Source of the DNA: Bacillus carboniphilus
Lineage (GTDB): Bacteria > Bacillota > Bacilli > Bacillales > JC228
Length of the DNA: 64,000 nt
Assembly (NCBI RefSeq): GCF_039522365.1
Contig: NZ_BAAADJ010000014.1
Coordinates: 8,811 to 72,810, forward strand
Direction of reading: 5' to 3'
Within the stretch, counting starts at the first letter, position 1. The number at the start of each line of letters is the position of its first letter. The notes below the pieces were generated by a model. It made no database searches. It was given only the letters and a program-made list of their open reading frames with translations, and was not told the origin of the DNA. Shown here piece by piece: positions 15,162 through 24,086 of the stretch. Both the position numbers and the translations under genes were made by a program.

Positions 15162-16310
15162 TCAAACTGGATATAAGGCTGAAGCCAATTCTTCCTCAAT
15201 AGTATAGAAGAGTTTTCCTATTTCAATTTTTGAGCCATTGGTTAAAAATACAATTCCTAATTCATCTACCTTATTAAAATAAAGACCTGAAATAAGGCCA
15301 TAGGCATTCCCAGAATGGCCAATTACGGTTTTCCCCTCCACTAAATCTTCGGTTATTTGAAAATGAATCCCTTTTTTTCTATATACACTATCCTTTGGAG
15401 TACCTTGCCAAAAAGGCTGGTGCATCAATTCAACTGTCTCTGGCTTCAGTATTTGTTTGTCTAAATAGACACCAGCATTCATATGTAACATTAAAAATTT
15501 CGATAAATCACGGACGGTGGATTTCACTCCGCCTTGCGGATTGTAAATACCACCATTTTTTCCTGGCATATAGTGAGACAAGTCAATTTTCTTTGGGCGA
15601 TCTCTATCCGCGCTGTCTAACGCAATTGCAAATTCTTCGTTTTCTGGATCATACTCGTATAAAACGGCTAGTTCCGATAGCGTTATATCTTCTATATTGA
15701 AGCTAGTCTCTCTCATTTCAAGAGGTTCAAAAATATGTTTTTTACAATAGAGGTCAAAACGCTCACCGGACAATATTTCTACTAACGTGCCAACTACAAT
15801 GGAAGCTAAATTGGAATAAGTAAAATGACCAGAATCTCCTGGTTCATACTTTCCCCATATCTGCTTTTTGTAGAACTTCCCACCTGGTAACAAAATCTCT
15901 TTTAATGAAGGTGGATGACTATCATAAGAAGCAATAGCAAATTCAACATACTCATCCTGGAGACTGGAAGTATGCGTCATTAGCTGAGTAAATGTAATAG
16001 GAGTATTTGGAAAATATGGATTTCGAACTTTAAAACCTAGATGATCACTAATATCATCGTTTAGATTAAACTTTCCTTTCTCATATTGTTGCATGAGTGC
16101 AGTAGCTAAAATAGATTTTGAAATAGATGCAATTCGGTAAACAGTCTGTGCATGGACGTATTTCTTTTGGTTGATATTAGCCAAGCCGTAATACCCTTCC
16201 CATACTAACTGTTCTTTATAGATGATACCCGCTGAAAGTCCGATGATTTGTAAGCGATTTTGAATATCTCTAATCTTTTGATCTAATTGTTCATTATTTA
16301 TAGTGACCAT
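15162..16310 (-). CDS. Serine hydrolase of the beta-lactamase/penicillin-binding family
   Basis: 382 residues, PF00144 type. SISKS holds the nucleophile Ser and Lys (SxxK) near residue 65, FTYSNLAS supplies the Tyr-x-Asn motif near residue 170, and HSGNAYG is the third active-site motif (H-x-G). No signal peptide is visible, so it is probably cytoplasmic: an esterase or D-aminopeptidase rather than a resistance beta-lactamase. The start ATG follows GTAAGGGGGAAG. Confidence 0.85.
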   Translation of the reverse strand: MVTINNEQLDQKIRDIQNRLQIIGLSAGIIYKEQLVWEGYYGLANINQKKYVHAQTVYRIASISKSILATALMQQYEKGKFNLNDDISDHLGFKVRNPYFPNTPITFTQLMTHTSSLQDEYVEFAIASYDSHPPSLKEILLPGGKFYKKQIWGKYEPGDSGHFTYSNLASIVVGTLVEILSGERFDLYCKKHIFEPLEMRETSFNIEDITLSELAVLYEYDPENEEFAIALDSADRDRPKKIDLSHYMPGKNGGIYNPQGGVKSTVRDLSKFLMLHMNAGVYLDKQILKPETVELMHQPFWQGTPKDSVYRKKGIHFQITEDLVEGKTVIGHSGNAYGLISGLYFNKVDELGIVFLTNGSKIEIGKLFYTIEEELASALYPV

Positions 16311-16392
16311 GATCTTCCCCCTTACCTCATATGAAAATAATATCTTGTTTGACTAGTTGGGGGAAGTACTTAAAGCTAGGATTATGTACTAG

Positions 16393-16608
16393 TTATATAT
16401 TTCTTGTTTTTTTATCTTTGGATCTCATTTTTATTTTAGTTGGAACAAAAAGAATTCCTGCTGCAATAAGAAGTATGGCAAATAGAAGCATTAAAAAAGT
16501 CGTAAAAGGAAGGTATTTATATCCTTGTATAGTAAGAGAAGTTACAATCATGGTTAATGCGAATGTAATAACTACTGATGAACTATTATTGGTTTTGTTT
16601 CGTTTCAT
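16393..16608 (-). CDS. Small two-helix membrane protein
   Basis: 71 residues starting MKRNKTNNSSS after GATGAGGTG. Two hydrophobic spans (VVITFALTMIVTSLTIQ and FLMLLFAILLIAAGILFV) are flanked by basic residues, with a Lys/Arg-rich C-terminus. The opposite frame (16331-16681) is also open but has no SD and poor codon use. Function unknown. Confidence 0.6.
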   Translation of the reverse strand: MKRNKTNNSSSVVITFALTMIVTSLTIQGYKYLPFTTFLMLLFAILLIAAGILFVPTKIKMRSKDKKTRNI

Positions 16609-16778
16609 TTTATTCACCTCATCCATATTATTCCTAAAGTGGGGGGGATTTATGTGGGTGTGTTCATGTTGGTTTCAATAATCATCCTAAGAAGCTGCGA
16701 TTATTTCACACACAAATAATGGTTTCTTTTGTAAACTAGTAATACAGGTTTTGCTTAGATTCCAAAGGAGGTAATATT

Positions 16779-17612
16779 GTGAGAATATACATAGTTGCTG
16801 ATGGAGAAGGAATTTCAGGAGTTGTTAGTTCAGAAGAAATGCACCATGAAGGTAGCCAGTGGCAGTGGTTTCGCAAAATGATGACGAATGATGTGAATGT
16901 GGCTATTCAAGGTGCGTTTGAAGCAGGAGCAACAGAAGTAATTGTAAATGATGCCCATTGGGATAGTTTAAATCTTATTTATGAAGAAATAGACCCAAGA
17001 GCTGAAATAATCCGAGGCTCAGGTAAACGTCTAAGCATGATTGATGGAGTAGAAGGAGCAGACGGCGTCTTTTTTATAGGAATGCATGCGAAAGTGGGGC
17101 ATTCCCATGGATTGGCCAATGAGACATTCTTTGGTCCAGAAATGTATGAGATGCGAATTAATGGAACGGCTGTTGGAGAGGTTGAACTTTTCGGTGCTAT
17201 TGCTGGTCATTTCAATATTCCTGTCCTCATGGTGTCTGGTGATGACTGCTTAGCGTGTGAAGTAAAAGAATCAATTGGGGATATTGAAACAGCGGTAGTG
17301 AAGTATGCCATTAACCGTTTTGCGGCCCGATGCCTTTCTATGGAGAGAGCTCATCAGGAAATTAAAGAAAAAGCCATTCGTGCAGTAAAACGTTCCAAAG
17401 AAATAAAACCATTTCAAATAGAAGGTCCAGTGGAAATGGAAGTAGAATTTACATCAACAGCTGAATGCTTTAAAGCAAGCTTAGTTCCAGGTTCATATAT
17501 GAAATCACCTAGGACCATTGCGTATAAAGGAGAAAATATATTAGAAGCATGGAAAGGAATCTATGCTTGTATGCTCCTGGGGGCAACTGCATTTGATAAA
17601 TATTATGGGTAA
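16779..17612 (+). CDS. dppA: D-aminopeptidase DppA-like (peptidase M55)
   Basis: 277 residues, close to 274 of Bacillus subtilis DppA. M55 signatures are IVADGEGISGVV at the N-terminus (metal-binding Asp and Glu), VNDAHWDSLN (Asp-x-His), GMHAK and GHSHGLANETF. It is a zinc enzyme that forms a decameric ring and hydrolyses D-amino-acid dipeptides. The start is GTG with AAAGGAGG. In B. subtilis dppA heads a dipeptide ABC transporter operon, but here it stands alone and ends at a terminator. Confidence 0.92.
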   Translation: MRIYIVADGEGISGVVSSEEMHHEGSQWQWFRKMMTNDVNVAIQGAFEAGATEVIVNDAHWDSLNLIYEEIDPRAEIIRGSGKRLSMIDGVEGADGVFFIGMHAKVGHSHGLANETFFGPEMYEMRINGTAVGEVELFGAIAGHFNIPVLMVSGDDCLACEVKESIGDIETAVVKYAINRFAARCLSMERAHQEIKEKAIRAVKRSKEIKPFQIEGPVEMEVEFTSTAECFKASLVPGSYMKSPRTIAYKGENILEAWKGIYACMLLGATAFDKYYG

Positions 17613-17615
17613 GTA

Positions 17616-17642
17616 AACGGGGGATTGTCCTCCGTTTTTTTT
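17616..17642 (+). terminator. Terminator of dppA
   Basis: AACGGGGGA-TTG-TCCTCCGTT with one G-U, followed by a run of T. Confidence 0.88.
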
Positions 17643-17819
17643 CTTTATGGGACAAACACCTTTTTTTAGTTTTCCGCTAAAAGAAGGGCATTAGCCGACG
17701 CTTTTTTAAAAAAGATGGGTTTTTTTCTCGATTTTTCATAAAAAACTAAACTCTTGTCCAGTCCATTTTTACCTATATTGCATAAACAAGTAGTAGTGAA
17801 TGAAATGGAGGGATTATTT

Positions 17820-19262
17820 TTGGGTCACGATAAGGAGTATTATAAAAAGAAATATAAGCTTTATAAACAAAGATATGCCACATATAAAGAGATCATTGAA
17901 AATAACCAGATTCAAAGTGAAACAAGTAACCAGGAATCTTCTAGCTCATCTTCTGATGAAGAAACTGCCACAGTTCCAAAGAGTATGCCAAATGAAGGCG
18001 GGGTACAACCTTTACAAAATGAAGTGATTTTACAACCTTTACAAGGGGAACGTGGTCCTCAAGGTGTAGCAGGTGAACAAGGCCCACCAGGACCACAAGG
18101 AGAACGCGGACCTCAAGGAGTACAAGGAGAGCGTGGTCCCCAAGGACCTCAAGGAATTCAAGGTCCACCAGGTCCACAGGGAGAAAGAGGCTCCCAAGGA
18201 CCACCGGGTGAGACTGGTCAGCAAGGTCCTAAAGGAGAACCAGGTCCACCAGGTCCACAAGGAGAGAGAGGACCACAAGGACTTCAAGGAGACATAGGTC
18301 CACAGGGCCCTAAGGGAGAGCAAGGGCCACCAGGACCACCGGGAGAAAAAGGACCTCAAGGTTTAAAAGGTGACAGAGGTCCAGAGGGGCCAGTAGGTCC
18401 ACAGGGTCCTAAAGGAGATCGAGGTCCACAAGGGGCACCAGGTGTGCAAGGGCCGCCGGGACCACAAGGAGAACGCGGTTTACCAGGACCCCAAGGGGAG
18501 CGAGGAGCTCGAGGACCGCAGGGTGTGCAAGGGCCACCAGGACCACAAGGGGAACGCGGACCTAAAGGTGAAAAAGGAGAACGCGGTCCAGAGGGGCCAA
18601 GAGGTCCAGTAGGTCCACAAGGTCCACAAGGAGAAAGAGGGATCCAAGGACCAAAAGGTGAAAAAGGGGATCAAGGATTGCAAGGTCCACCGGGAGAACA
18701 AGGTCCACAAGGTCCAAGAGGAGAGCGGGGACCAGAGGGACCACAAGGACCTCAAGGGTTACAAGGTCCACCTGGAGAAGAAGGACCACCTGGACCAAGA
18801 GGACCACAGGGGCCACAAGGAGAACAGGGTATACCAGGTGGCCTTATAGCATTTGGTTCCATTTATAGAAATGCAATCAGAAGTATTGTTCCAGGAATTG
18901 GTAGTCGGTTAGAGTTTAATACTCGTGGAAAAAGGTCTTTTAACTCAACAGCTGATTTGTCAACGCACACGGTAGGTGTTCATTCAGAAGGGTACTACGA
19001 AATCACGGTGTCCATTACTGTAGATGTACGTGCTAATGAAGGAGCAACCTTTTATGTTGCACGGAATAACAGTGATGATTTGTACGAAATGTCAACATTA
19101 CAAATCTATAATATGGCTCCTTCAGGAAGCATGTCCCTTACATTGAATAAAGTTTTTCAAGCAGAACTTGAGGCGAATGATGCTCTATCGGTAATGGTTT
19201 CAGATATTGTAGGAACACCAAGTTATAGCTTTGCATCTTTTACGGTTAAGCGCATCCATTAG
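17820..19262 (+). CDS. BclA-like collagen-repeat protein, probable exosporium filament
   Basis: 480 residues. Residues 1-75 form a basic, Tyr/Lys-rich helical head ([14 protein letters not shown]) and a Ser/Glu linker. Residues 76-339 are 88 uninterrupted Gly-X-Y triplets rich in GPQ, GER and GPP. Residues 340-480 form a globular C-terminal domain ([26 protein letters not shown]) like the TNF/C1q-type trimerisation domain of BclA. The TTG at 17820 follows TGGAGGGA. There is no signal peptide or LPxTG, which fits assembly on the spore from the mother cell rather than secretion. Confidence 0.85.
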   Translation: MGHDKEYYKKKYKLYKQRYATYKEIIENNQIQSETSNQESSSSSSDEETATVPKSMPNEGGVQPLQNEVILQPLQGERGPQGVAGEQGPPGPQGERGPQGVQGERGPQGPQGIQGPPGPQGERGSQGPPGETGQQGPKGEPGPPGPQGERGPQGLQGDIGPQGPKGEQGPPGPPGEKGPQGLKGDRGPEGPVGPQGPKGDRGPQGAPGVQGPPGPQGERGLPGPQGERGARGPQGVQGPPGPQGERGPKGEKGERGPEGPRGPVGPQGPQGERGIQGPKGEKGDQGLQGPPGEQGPQGPRGERGPEGPQGPQGLQGPPGEEGPPGPRGPQGPQGEQGIPGGLIAFGSIYRNAIRSIVPGIGSRLEFNTRGKRSFNSTADLSTHTVGVHSEGYYEITVSITVDVRANEGATFYVARNNSDDLYEMSTLQIYNMAPSGSMSLTLNKVFQAELEANDALSVMVSDIVGTPSYSFASFTVKRIH

Positions 19263-19310
19263 TTTGGGAATGAGGTTAGTATTGTTCCCCTGTTAGTAGA
19301 TAACGTTAAT

Positions 19311-19532
19311 GGAGGGAACGCAAAGGTAGGAAACGCGCCCTGGTGAGTAGCCAAACGTGAATAGAGGGAACGCAAAGGTAGGAAACGCGCCCTGATGAAG
19401 AGTCAAACGTTAATAGAGGGAACGCAACCACCGGAAACGATCCCTGATGAGCAGCAGAACGTTAATGGAGGGAACGCAAAGGTGGAAACGCGCCCTGGTG
19501 AGTAGCCAAACGTGAATAGAGGGAACGCAACC
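19311..19532. repeat. Second tandem array with 51-52 bp period
   Basis: GAGGGAACGCA recurs at 19312, 19364, 19416, 19468 and 19519, spacings 52, 52, 52 and 51. Each unit contains AGGG...CCCT and AACGC...GCG dyad elements and ends with a variant of AGCCAAACGT-AATAG. It differs in sequence from the array at 1-470, but has the same period and also a dyad design. The 19263-19622 gap holds no gene otherwise. Confidence 0.85.
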
Positions 19533-19570
19533 TGCCAACCCACCAACCCGCAACCCCAGCATAATAACGC

Positions 19571-19605
19571 AAACAAAAAGCCGTACCTTTCACAAAGGTA
19601 CGGCT
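19571..19605 (-). terminator. Terminator of the VOC gene at 19623
   Basis: AGCCGTACCTTT faces AAAGGTACGGCT; on the minus strand it is followed by TTTTTGTTT. Confidence 0.92.
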
Positions 19606-19622
19606 ACATATTATGAAGCATA

Positions 19623-20021
19623 CTATTCGTTTTCAGAAGGCCAGCCTCCCCAAAGGCTCGCTGCATGACCATCAAGATCGTAGAAAGTAAAGCTGTAACC
19701 ACCTTCTTCTTTGTACACCATATCTCCGGTATTGACCCCTTTATTCTGAAGCTCCTCATACACCTCATGAATATTTTCAACTTGGAATTGGACGATAGGC
19801 TGGACTTTATTGTATGTATCGATAAATTCTAGTGTGGGAATTTCCTCACATTGAATCAAACCAAATCCAGCATTCCCTAAGTTCAGCCATGCTTCCTGGT
19901 CTCCAGGTTGAAAAGGGAAGGTTAGAGAAACCCCCAATACCTTTTGGTACCAAGCCACTGATTTTTCTACATTACTAACGGGCCATTGGATGACAGCCAA
20001 CCCTTTTGTTTTAATAGACAT
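19623..20021 (-). CDS. VOC/glyoxalase family protein
   Basis: 132 residues with two beta-alpha-beta-beta-beta modules: QWPVSNVEKSVAWYQKVLG at the start and FTFYDLDGHAASLWG at the end (the D-x-D-G-H/N motif of the second module). The ATG at 20021 follows AAGGAGTGG. Possible metal-dependent isomerase, lyase or binding protein; no substrate can be inferred. It is the last gene of a minus-strand cluster of VOC genes. Confidence 0.85.
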   Translation of the reverse strand: MSIKTKGLAVIQWPVSNVEKSVAWYQKVLGVSLTFPFQPGDQEAWLNLGNAGFGLIQCEEIPTLEFIDTYNKVQPIVQFQVENIHEVYEELQNKGVNTGDMVYKEEGGYSFTFYDLDGHAASLWGGWPSENE

Positions 20022-20085
20022 AATTTCCACTCCTTAGATTAAGTTTCATATAGTTAAACGAAAAGTAAAAGTAAAAAGAAATGGG

Positions 20086-20793
20086 TTAAAAAAATATTTC
20101 TGTAGAAAATTTTATTAAATGGCCATCTGGATCTCGAAAAGTAAAATAGTAAACACCTTGTGACTGTTTTATATCTTTGATTCCAACACCATTTTTTAAG
20201 AGAGTTAAATAGGCATCACACATCGTCTCTGGGTTTCCAGTACGAAATCCCTCTAACAAGGCTTTAAATAAAGCTGGCGTTACAGTGGGGGATTGGGTAT
20301 ATGCAATGGGTCTAACTGTTTCTTTTGTTTTTAATTCTTTTAATCTATGTCTTGCTCTTTTCAATCCTTCTTTGACAGCACCTTCTGTACTATGAAGGAG
20401 GATAGCGGTCTCTTTGGCTTTGAAGCCAAATCCGTCTATTAACAGAACTAACATCATTTGTTTGGCTGTTAAATGCTGGGATAGATATTCAAATACTTCA
20501 TAGGTTGTAAGATGAATATCCCATTTGCCTCTCCCAATTGCTTCCTCATAATCAATTGTAGGAGAATGTTTGTTGCTGCGGTAATCATCAATCCAAAGAT
20601 GGGTAGCAATTCGTCTTAGATAAAACTTATTCATCTCTCTGTCTGGTTTCTGCTCCATCGATAAGTGTGCACGAATCATGGTTTCTTGAAATAAATCTTC
20701 AGCTTCCCATCTAGAACCATTGGCCAGATGATAACAATGCCTTTTCAAGTCGGCTTCTATTTCTACAAACTTCTCGATAAATTGATTTGCCAT
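20086..20793 (-). CDS. ECF sigma factor with C-terminal VOC-like half-domain
   Basis: 235 residues, longer than a usual ECF sigma factor (about 165-190). Region 2 covers about 15-80 (WEAEDLFQETMIRAH, FYLRRIATHLWIDDYR) and region 4 about 105-155 (LTAKQMMLVLLIDGFGFKAKETA, seen in parts). The extra tail, about 170-235, includes AYLTLLKNGVGIKDI and YYFTFRDPDGHLIKFS, matching the second half of a VOC domain (D-P-D-G-H). The SD AGGAAGGGA is spaced rather far (about 12 nt) from ATG. It may be a ligand-responsive regulator of the surrounding VOC genes. No anti-sigma gene is adjacent. Confidence 0.75.
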   Translation of the reverse strand: MANQFIEKFVEIEADLKRHCYHLANGSRWEAEDLFQETMIRAHLSMEQKPDREMNKFYLRRIATHLWIDDYRSNKHSPTIDYEEAIGRGKWDIHLTTYEVFEYLSQHLTAKQMMLVLLIDGFGFKAKETAILLHSTEGAVKEGLKRARHRLKELKTKETVRPIAYTQSPTVTPALFKALLEGFRTGNPETMCDAYLTLLKNGVGIKDIKQSQGVYYFTFRDPDGHLIKFSTEIFF

Positions 20794-20816
20794 GCTAATT
20801 GTTATCCCTTCCTAAC

Positions 20817-21341
20817 CTACAACATAACCTCATACTTACTATGCTGTCCGTATATGTTTGCGATATCTTTCAATTTATATCTCCTTTGGTAAAAATCATT
20901 GAGACCTTTGTTGCTAGCTAAACAATCAAAGCGAATGGCCTTATTTCCTTTTTCAGCACAAAAACGCTCCGACCATTCCAATAATTTTGTACCCAAGCCT
21001 ACTCCAGCATAATTCCTATGAACAACAAGCCTATGTAAGTAAATAACACCCTCTTCGTTTGCCTCATCACCCCAAATATCACGGTCCCATTCATTAGGTG
21101 AGGTTTCGAGTGTCACAGAGGCAACAGGAATGTTGTCTTTCATTAAAATATAGGTGTTATGGATGGAATCAAAAATTTCCGGAGTATTCTCTTCCAGGTT
21201 GGTTAAATAGTACTCCCATTGGGTTGTGTTTTTGGATTGGAGCCATTCTGCAGCGTTCACAACTAAATCTAATACTATTTGTAAGTCATCTTCCTTTGCA
21301 AGCTTTATGTGGAAGACCTCGTCGTTATTATGAATCTCCAT
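20817..21341 (-). CDS. GNAT family N-acetyltransferase
   Basis: 174 residues. The acetyl-CoA site is visible as HRLVVHRNYAGVGLGTKLLEW (read in part; the R-x-x-G-x-G/A core is NYAGVGLG), followed by FDCLASNKGLNDFYQRR typical of motif B. The N-terminus includes AKEDDLQIVLDLV. It lies 23 nt upstream of the sigma-factor gene in the same direction. Substrate unknown. Confidence 0.88.
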   Translation of the reverse strand: MEIHNNDEVFHIKLAKEDDLQIVLDLVVNAAEWLQSKNTTQWEYYLTNLEENTPEIFDSIHNTYILMKDNIPVASVTLETSPNEWDRDIWGDEANEEGVIYLHRLVVHRNYAGVGLGTKLLEWSERFCAEKGNKAIRFDCLASNKGLNDFYQRRYKLKDIANIYGQHSKYEVML

Positions 21342-21393
21342 GTTAGCAACTCCCTTACATTAATCTTCTTTCAACAATTCGATAAACGATTTA

Positions 21394-21747
21394 TTAGTCC
21401 TTCTCTAAATATTCGAAGAACCCTAACTGATTTCCCCACGGATCTGAAAAGGTTGCCCATTTAACTGGAACGCCTTCTCTTGAATAAATCTCAAATGGTT
21501 CAATACCGAGTTCATTTATTAGTCTGCTACGCTCCATTTCTATATTGTTAACCCCAACTCTTAAAGGTCCACAGCCGGATGAAGGGTCGCCTTCTGCTAC
21601 CTGTAACCAACTTCCTTTTACTAGCTCCCATTCTGCAAAGCCTTCATGCGGAATAAAATCTGGTTTTCTTTTTAGTAACGTTTGATACCAGTTAAGACCT
21701 TCTTTAATATTACTGACTCTAAATTGAATCGTCATTTCTTTAAACAC
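21394..21747 (-). CDS. VOC family protein
   Basis: 117 residues. The core begins MTIQFRVSNIKEGLNWYQ and ends WATFSDPWGNQLGFFEYL, where DPWGN is the second-module motif. The GTG at 21747 follows AGGGCGGTG by 6 nt; a longer extension upstream is unlikely. Catalytic role unknown. It lies 60 nt after the next VOC gene, so the two are probably one transcript. Confidence 0.8.
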   Translation of the reverse strand: MFKEMTIQFRVSNIKEGLNWYQTLLKRKPDFIPHEGFAEWELVKGSWLQVAEGDPSSGCGPLRVGVNNIEMERSRLINELGIEPFEIYSREGVPVKWATFSDPWGNQLGFFEYLEKD

Positions 21748-21807
21748 ATTGAACACCGCCCTGTAAAAAGTAAAAGGATACCAGGCGATCTGGTACCCTA
21801 GCAATTT

Positions 21808-22164
21808 TTAGTTTGAAAACTCGAGAAGCTCAATTTGATTTCCGGTTGGGTCCTCGATGACTGTATATCTTCCTGGAGGACATGGTCTTGGTTCATCAAA
21901 AAGGATTTTCACGCCTTTTGAACGCAAAACCTCAATATCTTGATCTAAGTTAGACGAAACAAACCCAGGCAACACATTTTGCTTCGGTTGGAGCTCAACA
22001 TCTGGGGCTTCTTCAAGAACAATCGGAATCTCTTTATGATTTAAACTTACAATACAATCTCCATAATGCTTGTTTACTTCAAAACCTAGCACCTCTGTAT
22101 AAAATTGAATAGATTCTTTAATATTTGCTACTTTTACTGTTAATACACACATTTCATTTAACAT
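21808..22164 (-). CDS. VOC family protein
   Basis: 118 residues starting MLNEMCVLTVKVANIKESIQ after TAGGAGG. It has FYTEVLGFEV and the terminal YTVIEDPTGNQIELLEF. DPTGN and the final Glu are characteristic metal-site positions in the glyoxalase/bleomycin-resistance/dioxygenase superfamily. It lies 18 nt from the upstream DUF899-VOC gene, indicating an operon. Confidence 0.85.
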   Translation of the reverse strand: MLNEMCVLTVKVANIKESIQFYTEVLGFEVNKHYGDCIVSLNHKEIPIVLEEAPDVELQPKQNVLPGFVSSNLDQDIEVLRSKGVKILFDEPRPCPPGRYTVIEDPTGNQIELLEFSN

Positions 22165-22182
22165 TTTACTAGGCCTCCTAAA

Positions 22183-23097
22183 CTATTTTGTTCCCTCAAA
22201 TAGGTGGAACTGTAGACCGTAGGGGTCCTTATACATCATACTTTTCTCGCTAAAAACTTTAGTGACTACACATCCAGCCTTTTCTAATGTTTCTTTAACT
22301 TCAGCAAAATTTTTAACGGAATACTCAAAGAATACTTGTCCAGCTTTTTCATGGCTTGGTTGGTTTTCTACATAAATATTTAGACCACCTAAAGTTAACT
22401 TTTTCTCATTGATCATTTCTTCACTGACTGACATTCCGATCACATTCTGATAAAAATCCAATGCTTTGTCGTAATCCTTTACTTGCACAGCTATATTGTT
22501 TGTCAAACGGAAGGGTGCTCGCTCATTTAATTCTTTTGAAGGGCGATAGTCACTATATCCGGATGGTAATAAATCAAACATTGGCCATACAGCACAAAAA
22601 TCATCTCCCGGACCAAAGAAGGAGGTTGCTCCTTGATACATCATCCCGTTTTCATCTTTTCGGATAACAGAAACACCGGGCATATATTGTTTACCTTTTG
22701 CAAAGCCCATATCTTCTTTAAAGGTAGTGTTTGCAGAAGAAACAACTGGGAAAGTCCAATGTCTTTCTGCTGTAAAATCAGCTAAAACAGTTGGAGCATC
22801 TGGTGACTCCAATACGAAAGCAGCTTTTCTAGCAATGTGATGATAGATTCCAGAAAAGCCATCAGCCCAAACGGTGCAATAGGCACAAGCCTTTCCCATA
22901 TTATGAACAATCAAAAGTTCATCTTTATCTCCAAATAGTTCAGAAAGCTGAACCGGCTGATTGCTAGGAGTTATGAATGAATAATCACTGACTTGTTTTT
23001 CAGGTAGTGATTTACGTAGCTCAGCCAATTGCTTCTTCTTTTCATGAATATTCGCTTCGAGTTCTTCAATTTGCTTTGATATAACAGTTTGTGGCAT
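22183..23097 (-). CDS. DUF899 thioredoxin-like protein fused to a VOC domain
   Basis: 304 residues. Residues 1-205 match DUF899 (thioredoxin-fold): PVQLSELFGDKDELLIVH, CAYCTVWADGFSG with a CxxC, SSANTTFKEDMGFAKG and GATSFFGPGDDFCAVW. Residues 208-304 are a VOC module (NNIAVQVKDYDKALDFYQ ... YKDPYGLQFHLFEG). The ATG at 23097 follows AAAGGA by about 9 nt. The CxxC suggests thiol redox chemistry, perhaps dithiol-linked detoxification with the VOC part binding the substrate. Confidence 0.82.
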   Translation of the reverse strand: MPQTVISKQIEELEANIHEKKKQLAELRKSLPEKQVSDYSFITPSNQPVQLSELFGDKDELLIVHNMGKACAYCTVWADGFSGIYHHIARKAAFVLESPDAPTVLADFTAERHWTFPVVSSANTTFKEDMGFAKGKQYMPGVSVIRKDENGMMYQGATSFFGPGDDFCAVWPMFDLLPSGYSDYRPSKELNERAPFRLTNNIAVQVKDYDKALDFYQNVIGMSVSEEMINEKKLTLGGLNIYVENQPSHEKAGQVFFEYSVKNFAEVKETLEKAGCVVTKVFSEKSMMYKDPYGLQFHLFEGTK

Positions 23098-23175
23098 CCC
23101 TTTACATCCTTTCATAAGTGCTAAACTCAGTATAAAAAAGTGAGTCGTTAAAAATTTCTCCTAGATTGCTAATCT

Positions 23176-23940
23176 CTATTTTCGATCTTTTTCAAACAGT
23201 AATAAAGGAAGGTTAATCAAGATTGGTGGATCGTATGGCAAGGGCTCTCGTAATTCAACTTTCACATCTAATATGGAGTCCATTTTCACTGAAATCTGGT
23301 CTGATTTTCCCCGGATTGATTGCTCCGATAAGAAATAATGCTTTGGATTCATTCCCCAACGTAGTCCAGCAGCCAACACAAAATACTCACCAGGTGGAAT
23401 ATCTGTGAACACACAATAACGTGTAGTATGGCTGATAGCGGTTCCGACTATAGGACGCTGGTCAGGAATAGGGCGGGGGAATAAACCTACAAAAAGGATT
23501 CCTTTAAAATAATCTGGAGTTTTAATATGACAAGTCATTAAAGGAGGCTTCTTATAGCCTTGTACCCCAGAGTTGGTCTTCTTTTCCTGGTAAAGCTCAA
23601 GATGTGTTACATATGTATCTTGTTCCTTCCTAAATTTCTTAGGGGAAATTCCTACAAACTGTTTAAAGCGGGAAGAGAAGGAACCGATACTTCGAAATCC
23701 AATAGATAGGAGTGTCTTTAAATGCGTCGAGGAAGAATGTAGCAGGAGCTGCTTGCTTGATTCGATGCGAATGGCAGAAAGAAAGTGTCTAGGGGGGACT
23801 CCTGTGATTTCTTTAAAAATCCGGATAAAATGATAGGTACTATAACCAACATAGTTTGCTAGTTCTTCAGTCGTAATCTCTTCTTCAATGTGTTCCTTCA
23901 TATATTCAATTGCTTTCTCAACCATCTTCGTCTGTTCCAT
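23176..23940 (-). CDS. AraC family transcriptional regulator
   Basis: 254 residues. Two N-terminal helix-turn-helix motifs (EEEITTEELANYVGYSTYHF and FRSIGSFSSRFKQFVGISPKKF) form the AraC DNA-binding domain. The C-terminal 140 residues are an effector-type domain (PDYFKGILFVGLFPRPIPD...) whose ligand is unknown. The ATG at 23940 follows TTTGGAGG. It reads in the same direction as the VOC cluster and could be its regulator. A divergent promoter region separates it from the S9 peptidase gene. Confidence 0.87.
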   Translation of the reverse strand: MEQTKMVEKAIEYMKEHIEEEITTEELANYVGYSTYHFIRIFKEITGVPPRHFLSAIRIESSKQLLLHSSSTHLKTLLSIGFRSIGSFSSRFKQFVGISPKKFRKEQDTYVTHLELYQEKKTNSGVQGYKKPPLMTCHIKTPDYFKGILFVGLFPRPIPDQRPIVGTAISHTTRYCVFTDIPPGEYFVLAAGLRWGMNPKHYFLSEQSIRGKSDQISVKMDSILDVKVELREPLPYDPPILINLPLLLFEKDRK

Positions 23941-24086
23941 GTTGATTCCTCCAAATTTTCCCTGACCAGAATATATTCGATAGATGTGATAAAAATCCTT
24001 TTTTTGAACCCGATTCAGAAGGACCAACTTCCTTCGCAAAATATGATAGAATTATAGTAATTTTTAAAAAAAGGAAGTGTCAGATC

